Shown: positions 62,384 to 64,000 of the stretch, piece by piece
How the letters are laid out: each line of letters opens with the position of its first letter
Numbering within the stretch: the first letter of the stretch is position 1
DNA from: Microvirga flavescens
GTDB taxonomy: Bacteria > Pseudomonadota > Alphaproteobacteria > Rhizobiales > Beijerinckiaceae
Direction: 5' to 3'
Assembly: GCF_003290125.1 (NCBI RefSeq)
Contig: NZ_QMKH01000003.1
Span: 1-64,000 of the forward strand
DNA length: 64,000 nucleotides
Translations under genes and position numbers: made by a program
The notes under the pieces: model-generated
What the model was told of the DNA's origin: nothing
What the model saw: the letters and a program-made list of their open reading frames with translations, nothing else
The model's database searches: none

Positions 62384-63936
62384 GAAGGAAGAGCAACGTG
62401 AACCGCACAGTCGAAGCCCCGAAATCCATGATGCAGAAAATACTCGATGTCGTCGAACGTGTGGGCAACAAGGTCCCTCACCCGGCAATGATCTTCGTCA
62501 TTCTCATCGCCATCGTGATCGTTCTCTCTCATATCTTATACGTCACAGGAGCGAGCGTCGCCTATCAGGTCGTCAATCCCGAAACGCACAAGGTCGAATA
62601 TGCAACGACCGCGGCGCGAAGCCTGCTGACGGCGGATGGCATCCGCTTCATGTTCACCGGCGTTGTTCAGAACTTCATGAACTTCAACGCCGTCGGCGTC
62701 ATCATCGTTGCGATGGTGGGCGTGGGTGTCGCTGAGGCCGCGGGCCTCGTCGACGCCCTGATCCGCAAGCTTGTGATCGTCGCTCCGCAGAAGGCGTTGA
62801 CCTATATCCTCGTCTTCGTGGGCATCCTCTCCAGCATCGCCGCCGACGCGGGATACCTGGTTCTCATCCCGCTTGCGGCCGCCGCCTTCATCAGCATCGG
62901 CCGGCACCCTCTCGCAGGTCTTGCCGCCTCCTTCGCGGCGGTGGCAGGCGCCTTTGGCGTCAACATACTGATCGTCCCCCTCGACGGCATCCTGACCGAG
63001 ATCACGAACGATGCGATTCATCTCCTCAATCCAGCGATATCGATTGGCCTTGCCGCCAACATCTGGTTCTCCATCGCCTCCGTCATCATGCTCACGGTCG
63101 TCGTCGCGCTGATTACCGAAAAGATCATCGAGCCGCGGCTCGGAGCTTATGAAGGAGAACATCACGTCGAGGCGGGGGAAGGCCTCTCCGCCGACGAATC
63201 GCGCGGACTGAAATATGCGACCTATGCCTTGATCGGCGTTCTCATCTTCATCGGGCTTCTCTCGCTCCCCGCTGGCGCACCGCTCCGCAATCCCGACACC
63301 GGAGACCTGGTGGGCAACTCGCCGCTGATGAACAGCCTGATCGTCGTGATCGCCATGATCTTTCTCGCGATGGGCGTGGCCTATGGCATGGGTGCCAAGA
63401 CCATGAACGGTATCAACGATGTCATCAACGCCATGACAAAGGCCATCGCGAGCCTGAGCGGGCTGATCTTCCTGCTGCTCATCATCAGCCAGTTCCTCGC
63501 CTACTTCAACTACACGAACATGGCGACGCTCGCGGCGGTCTCGCTCGCCGATATTCTCAAGCGCGCGAACTTCGACGCTCTCTGGCTTCTCGTGGGTTTC
63601 GTCGTCGTCGTCATGATCCTCGATCTCATCATCACGGGCGCGGTGCCGAAATGGGCCATCTTCGCGCCGATCTTCGTCCCGCTCCTGATGAAGCTGAACG
63701 TCGCGCCGGAGGCCGTGCTAGCGGCCTATCGTGTGGGTGACTCGCCAATGAACTCGATCACGCCGCTGAACGCCTATTTCGCGATGATCGTCACTTTCGC
63801 GCAGCGGTACCAGAAAGATGCCGGCGTCGGTACGGTCATCGCGCTGATGCTGCCTTACGTCATCATTACCGCCGTGATCTGGACGCTGCTTCTGGCCATT
63901 TGGCACCTGCTCGGACTGCCCTGGGGCGTCGTCTAA
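62380..63936 (+). CDS. AbgT family transporter
   Basis: Predicted 518-residue membrane protein. The start of the core (RVGNKVPHPAMIFVILIAIVIVLS), SSIAADAGYLVLIPLAAAAF, and the C-terminal GDSPMNSITPLNAYFAMI are AbgT signatures. The family includes the p-aminobenzoyl-glutamate importer AbgT and the sulfonamide exporters MtrF and YdaH. ATG 62380 overlaps the adaptor stop; GTG 62398 with AAGGAAGAG upstream is the alternative. Being the last gene of an efflux operon favours export, but this is inference. Confidence 0.9.
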   Translation: MRRKSNVNRTVEAPKSMMQKILDVVERVGNKVPHPAMIFVILIAIVIVLSHILYVTGASVAYQVVNPETHKVEYATTAARSLLTADGIRFMFTGVVQNFMNFNAVGVIIVAMVGVGVAEAAGLVDALIRKLVIVAPQKALTYILVFVGILSSIAADAGYLVLIPLAAAAFISIGRHPLAGLAASFAAVAGAFGVNILIVPLDGILTEITNDAIHLLNPAISIGLAANIWFSIASVIMLTVVVALITEKIIEPRLGAYEGEHHVEAGEGLSADESRGLKYATYALIGVLIFIGLLSLPAGAPLRNPDTGDLVGNSPLMNSLIVVIAMIFLAMGVAYGMGAKTMNGINDVINAMTKAIASLSGLIFLLLIISQFLAYFNYTNMATLAAVSLADILKRANFDALWLLVGFVVVVMILDLIITGAVPKWAIFAPIFVPLLMKLNVAPEAVLAAYRVGDSPMNSITPLNAYFAMIVTFAQRYQKDAGVGTVIALMLPYVIITAVIWTLLLAIWHLLGLPWGVV

Positions 63937-64000
63937 GAGGCGCGCTCAGAACGTTTGTCATTGAATGCACAGGGGCTCGCGAAGCCTCGTTCGGTCCTTA

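Noticed and set aside
1..64000. tRNA, rRNA, tmRNA, transposase and prophage genes
   Set aside because: I looked for cloverleaf-like sequences, CCA ends, transposase motifs and phage structural genes and saw none that could be supported by eye.

Overview
The window reads as chromosomal DNA of a GC-rich alphaproteobacterium, most likely a Hyphomicrobiales (Rhizobiales) member near the Methylobacteriaceae, Beijerinckiaceae or Bosea groups. Support comes from the rhizobial-type porin, the single bifunctional RelA/SpoT protein beside rpoZ, the order lptF-lptG-lptD-pdxA-rsmA, and the block gmk-yicC-mltG-fabF-acpP-fabG-fabD. The genus assignment is inference. About 55 protein genes are supported. 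I saw no rRNA, tRNA, CRISPR array, transposase or prophage gene.

Layout. 1-2.8 kb: 5' part of a large RTX (calcium-binding nonapeptide repeat) gene on the minus strand that leaves the window. 3.0-4.4 kb: nucleotide-sugar dehydrogenase. 4.5-7.6 kb: an ABC-F ATPase and an MFS transporter. 7.6-11.6 kb: lipoprotein, S10-type peptidase, holC and pepA on the minus strand. 11.6-11.8 kb: a palindromic repeat cluster. 12.0-18.7 kb: LPS export genes lptF, lptG and lptD, then pdxA and rsmA with no surA between lptD and pdxA. 18.7-20.0 kb: a DMT transporter and a VOC protein, convergent and overlapping. 20.0-26.7 kb: gmk, yicC, mltG and the fatty-acid synthesis genes, with three clear terminators. 26.9-29.4 kb: a two-gene polysaccharide O-acetylation unit. 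29.6-32.3 kb: rpoZ and rsh (stringent response). 32.3-34.8 kb: a three-gene insert (class-I glutamine amidotransferase, DUF2269 membrane protein, SDR-DoxX fusion). 34.9-41.0 kb: pyrE, a NYN-domain protein, smpB, dapA, a soluble lytic transglycosylase and an alpha/beta hydrolase. 41.4-42.7 kb: porin. 43.2-48.5 kb: tyrosine/4-hydroxyphenylpyruvate catabolism (hpd, maiA, MarR regulator with paired operators, fah) with a TRAP-type binding protein. 48.7-52.9 kb: phytase-like esterase, LysE exporter and a Uup-type ABC-F. 53.3-63.9 kb: SLC13-type transporter, AraC regulator, and a tightly overlapped efflux operon (HdeD-like protein, adaptor, RND pump, second adaptor, AbgT-family transporter).

Most genes are housekeeping and form coherent envelope, lipid and stringent-response modules. 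The least ordinary parts are the mosaic RTX protein, the palindromic repeats in two intergenic regions, the missing surA, the efflux operon with two adaptors for one RND pump, a perfect hairpin burying the ribosome-binding site of the phytase-like gene, and twin inverted repeats in front of the marR-maiA-hpd genes. All calls come from reading the sequence and translations; no database search was run.
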